NCBI GenBank assembly: GCA_030704615.1
Contig: CM060733.1
Coordinates: 9,984,001-10,044,000 of the forward strand
DNA length: 60,000 nt
Direction: 5' to 3'
From: Takakia lepidozioides
Lineage: Eukaryota > Streptophyta > Takakiopsida > Takakiales > Takakiaceae
Position numbers and translations under genes: made by a program. The notes under the pieces are model-generated. The model saw only the letters and a list, made by a program, of their open reading frames with translations, had not been told where the DNA came from and made no database searches. Positions 57,601 to 60,000 of this stretch are shown piece by piece (positions within the stretch are counted from its first letter, which is position 1; each line of letters starts with the position of its first letter).

Positions 57601-57878
57601 TTGCTTTCAGTGCTTTGTCCTTGATAATCACTACCTTCTGTGATGGAATGACATCCTGGGTTTCTCGGGGATGATGAATCCACAGTTTAATGCGTGCGAA
57701 CACATGACACGTCCCACACAACTGGAGTCCCAATCGCCTCCTTCAATGTGTCAGCATCCATGTGTCGATAAGGCAGAGGACAGGAGCCGAATGCGTCATC
57801 ACAAAAGATCAAGGTAACTGAAATGGTGGACGAACACAAGTGGTGTCCGTGGCAAGTTCCCCAGAAACATTCAGGCAA
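54614..57878 (-). pseudogene. Decayed DUF7869-type (transposase-like) gene
   Basis: The longest intact piece, 56254-54614 (546 residues), holds IIHDKMNHRKTAIPRLQ, then LQMDNSSKDNKNRWMIVFLS and GFLMVGQPHEDIDGFFSYLS, the D-N-N and HEDID pattern of the DUF7869 family, which is repeatedly linked to mobile DNA and may have an RNase H-like fold. Upstream pieces are in related phase: CKLQCCQYFDWRKTLAIRTA with CEKAWWIIHGIGRSTYMEYK (57161-56745), 57683-57186, and ECFWGTCHGHHLC with TLKEAIGTPVVWDVSC (57878-57690). Stops interrupt at 57689, 57188, 56747, 56422 and 56272, with one frameshift between 56745 and 56430. FAKCTECEMFKDF and LRHQESCRRLYHS in the gap show the original protein was continuous. Not a functional gene now. 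Confidence 0.7.
56544..56565. repeat. Palindrome family, copy inside the DUF7869-type gene
   Basis: CGTCCACTGGGCAGTGGAGG with one arm mismatch (G for C). It lies in the damaged stretch between two coding blocks. Confidence 0.85.
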
Positions 57879-57958
57879 TCTCCTGAGGCAACAACTGAAG
57901 GAGATCCAGGAAGCGACAGAAACACCCTTTGGCCTACTTGGAACCCCATGAAGTTAGT

Positions 57959-57982
57959 AACCTCCACTGGGCAGTGGAGGTC
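57959..57982. repeat. Palindrome family, copy
   Basis: CCTCCACTGGGCAGTGGAGG, with perfect 8-bp arms around GGGC, just upstream of the DUF7869-type gene. Confidence 0.9.
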
Positions 57983-58224
57983 CAGTAAAATCCTATTACT
58001 GGACTGAAGATTAACTTAAGGAAAGAATGACTTGCCACCGAAAGGAGAAACTTTAAGTATAACTTTTTTGACGGTTTTGAATGAGAAAACAATATGGATT
58101 GAAAAAGTAAAATCAATGTTTGGATCTACACTGGGACTGATAAAAAACAATTGGAATTAAATTGGAGTATGAGGGCGGAGTATAGACTACATCTATCGGA
58201 ACTGTCAGATGAAGTCACAATTGC

Positions 58225-58252
58225 CAACCTCCACTGGGCAGTGGAGGTTGGA
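58225..58252. repeat. Palindrome family, longest copy
   Basis: Perfect 12-bp arms (CCAACCTCCACT and its complement) around a GGGC centre, 28 bp in all. Confidence 0.95.
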
Positions 58253-58353
58253 TGATATCTGTTGATGAAATAAACCACATGGATGAACAATGGATAATGA
58301 AGAAGCCCTTTGTAGATGACAAAGTGATTCTATGGATGGATGAATAATAATGT

Positions 58354-58377
58354 GGCGACTGCCCAGTGGAGGTTTGG
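58354..58377. repeat. Palindrome family, partial copy in the other orientation
   Basis: GCGACTGCCCAGTGGAGGTT keeps one arm and an inverted centre (GCCC); the left arm has decayed. Confidence 0.8.
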
Positions 58378-58399
58378 GAGTAACTTTAGACAAACAAAA

Positions 58400-59285
58400 G
58401 CAAGTTTAGCTGGTGCACATGGAGAGTACACAAAAAATTGAGTATCATACTATCCTACGTGAGAAATGTGCAGTTGACACATGAGACTAAGGAAGCAGAG
58501 AGAGACTCAGAGGCTGCTTCAGAAGTACCCTATGGGTAGAGTGGTGCAGGACAGGCAAAGAGGTACACGTTGTCCAGAGAGGTGCATGATGTCCAGAGAG
58601 GTGCGTGAGAGAAAAGAAGCAAGTGAGAGGTTCAAAGTGGGAAGTTGGTATTGTGTGGATTCAGACGTTATATAGAGGTGACACGTAACTTTCATCTTTG
58701 AATCGCTCCAATGGCAGTGTGGTATGCTTTCTCTCCCGGATCGATTGTGGCCACCGTGGATTAAGGCGGAATCGAACGGCTTATTTCAACTCGCGAAATC
58801 TCGGCTTCATTGAAAGTGTGCACAATTTTCCATTTATTGACAACAGCCATTGTCACATTAATTATGGAACAAACGATAACGGCCGTGATCAGACTGAATT
58901 CTATCGTACTTGTACGTTAGTAGGACTACAAGTCTGGCATCATTATCGTGCGGCTCTGACAGCAGACTCTGGAATAAGCGTGAAGGATGTCGATTCTGAC
59001 AAGTGGCCTGGAGAAATGAAGTCAGGCGGCTAATCGCCACAACTAATTCGGGACTGCACATTAACAATCGATCATTATAATTAACTGGGAGGAATCTGGA
59101 GGTGAACCATAAAGCACTTTGAGATTGTTCTGTTTATATTTATCGTGCTGTTACAGTGAATAAAACACTTGGGCAGGGCGGGGCATTACATGTCGGCGCA
59201 TTGCATTGGACAGCGAGGGCGGTGCATTACAGGTGTGCGGAATGCTCTGTCGTGCCTTGCTTGCTTGCACATGTTTAATGTAGGG
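58400..59285. other. Intergenic stretch with a short tandem repeat
   Basis: GTCCAGAGAGGTGC occurs twice in tandem near 58573-58605. A 111-codon frame at 58698-59033 has no recognised motif. Otherwise nothing supported. Confidence 0.4.
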
Positions 59286-59377
59286 ATGGACCCCTCGTGT
59301 CGGGTATCCCTCGATAAATGGGCAGTCCCTGTGGCTCTGGACCTTAAATCGAGGAATGCCCGACACGAGGGGCCATC
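59286..59377. other. miRNA-precursor-like hairpin
   Basis: Arms 59291-59315 and 59348-59372 pair over 25 bp with one mismatch and one G-U pair, around a 32-nt loop. Pairing can extend about 5 bp further outward past a one-nt bulge (GATGG with CCATC). CCCCTCGTGTCGGG begins the left arm and CCCGACACGAGGGG ends the right arm. The stem length and near-perfect pairing fit a plant miRNA or siRNA precursor, or a small inverted-repeat element. Confidence 0.5.
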
Positions 59378-59705
59378 TACTATCCTTAAAGCCGTATGTC
59401 TGTCAGGGAATATTGACGCCTGGCGGCTAACAGCCGAAAGTAATTGTGGACGGCTCAATATGAGACAATGATTATACAGTGTGACGAATCCGTAGGTACA
59501 GCGTTGTGTCCTCTGGCAGATTGACGACTGCCTAGGCGTGTCACGTGGGTGGTCACATGTGCGTTTGGGGCGTGGGTTAAGGTTTGTTGGCTTCGAATCT
59601 ATAAGGACTAATCTACAATAGAAATCTTCGAACCTAATTCGTCCAAAATATACTAAGGAACTTCTCGCACTATATTCAGACGATTCTAGATTATATACCC
59701 AAGAA

Positions 59706-60000
59706 CTACAGAATGCTCCTTCTTATCTCTCTGAGTGTATCAGGCGAATAGTCTGGAGGGGTATATTTTGGGGATCTGGTGATACTATCAGGAGACGCAA
59801 GGGAGTATCCTGGAGATCCGGAGACGTCCAGTAGTTCCATGACTCCCCCGCTCGTTTCAGTGTCCAGGAGGAAGTTTGGAGGATAATATTTTTCGGATCC
59901 TGATGTGGATTCAGGAGATGCCCGGAGATGCTGGATATCCAAAAACGGTCACTTGTATTGCAGCCAATGTGTCTGGGGAATAGTATGAAGGGGTGTATGT
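59706..60000 (-). other. Repetitive Ser/Pro/Tyr frame at the right edge
   Basis: The minus frame 59942-59706 contains two related units, ASPESTSGSEKYYPPNFLLD and ASPDSITRSPKYTPPDYSPD, about 40 codons apart. A third weak copy (YTPLHTIPQ) continues to the window edge. It may be the end of a repeat-rich protein or a non-coding tandem repeat. Confidence 0.35.

Overview
The window reads as nuclear DNA of a land plant, most plausibly a spore-bearing one (moss, lycophyte or fern; the species cannot be fixed from sequence alone). The evidence is intron-rich plant genes with GT-AG junctions (a LIFEGUARD/Bax-inhibitor gene, an EXD/KH exonuclease gene, a TPD1-like gene, SnRK1 exons), a DYW-type PPR editing factor, and dense, decayed retrotransposons. 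No bacterial operon, rRNA or CRISPR signal is present. Several exon structures below were worked out by hand; the LFG and exonuclease genes close in frame over all their exons.

Layout. 1-3967 (-): NYN ribonuclease plus LOTUS/OST-HTH gene, running off the left edge. 4.4-5.0 kb: an orphan promoter-like block and two tRNA-like segments. 5795-9260 (-): nine-exon 3'-5' exonuclease/KH gene. 11954-14415 (+): four-exon LFG gene. 15.8-16.1 kb: a small decayed reading frame. 16500-17739: a non-autonomous piggyBac-like element with TTAA target duplication. 18.8-26.7 kb (-): a decayed L1-type LINE with an F-box fragment lodged between its endonuclease and RT parts. 27.5-30.6 kb (+): SnRK1-alpha pseudogene lacking the kinase core. 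31.3-32.3 kb (+): kelch-type F-box C-terminus. 35.1-36.2 kb (-): TPD1-like gene. 41.8-44.3 kb (+): an intact DYW PPR gene, flanked by two broken PPR relatives.

The right third is a nest of retroelements: a Ty3/gypsy LTR-gag piece (49.1-50.8 kb), a Ty1/copia piece (51.3-52.26 kb), and joined to it in frame a retropepsin followed by a C5-cytosine DNA methyltransferase (52.26-54.07 kb). The last is the most interesting object here: a retrotransposon-borne Dnmt3-like enzyme in what looks like a land plant. It is followed on the minus strand by a decayed gene of the DUF7869 type (54.6-57.9 kb) with a family of near-identical palindromes in and around it, and near the right edge by a miRNA-like hairpin (59.29-59.37 kb).

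The host genes look independent of one another. A common theme is decay by single-base stop codons in otherwise preserved frames, many explicable as C-to-T changes, as expected for methylated repeats. All functional statements rest on motif recognition by eye; no database search was run.
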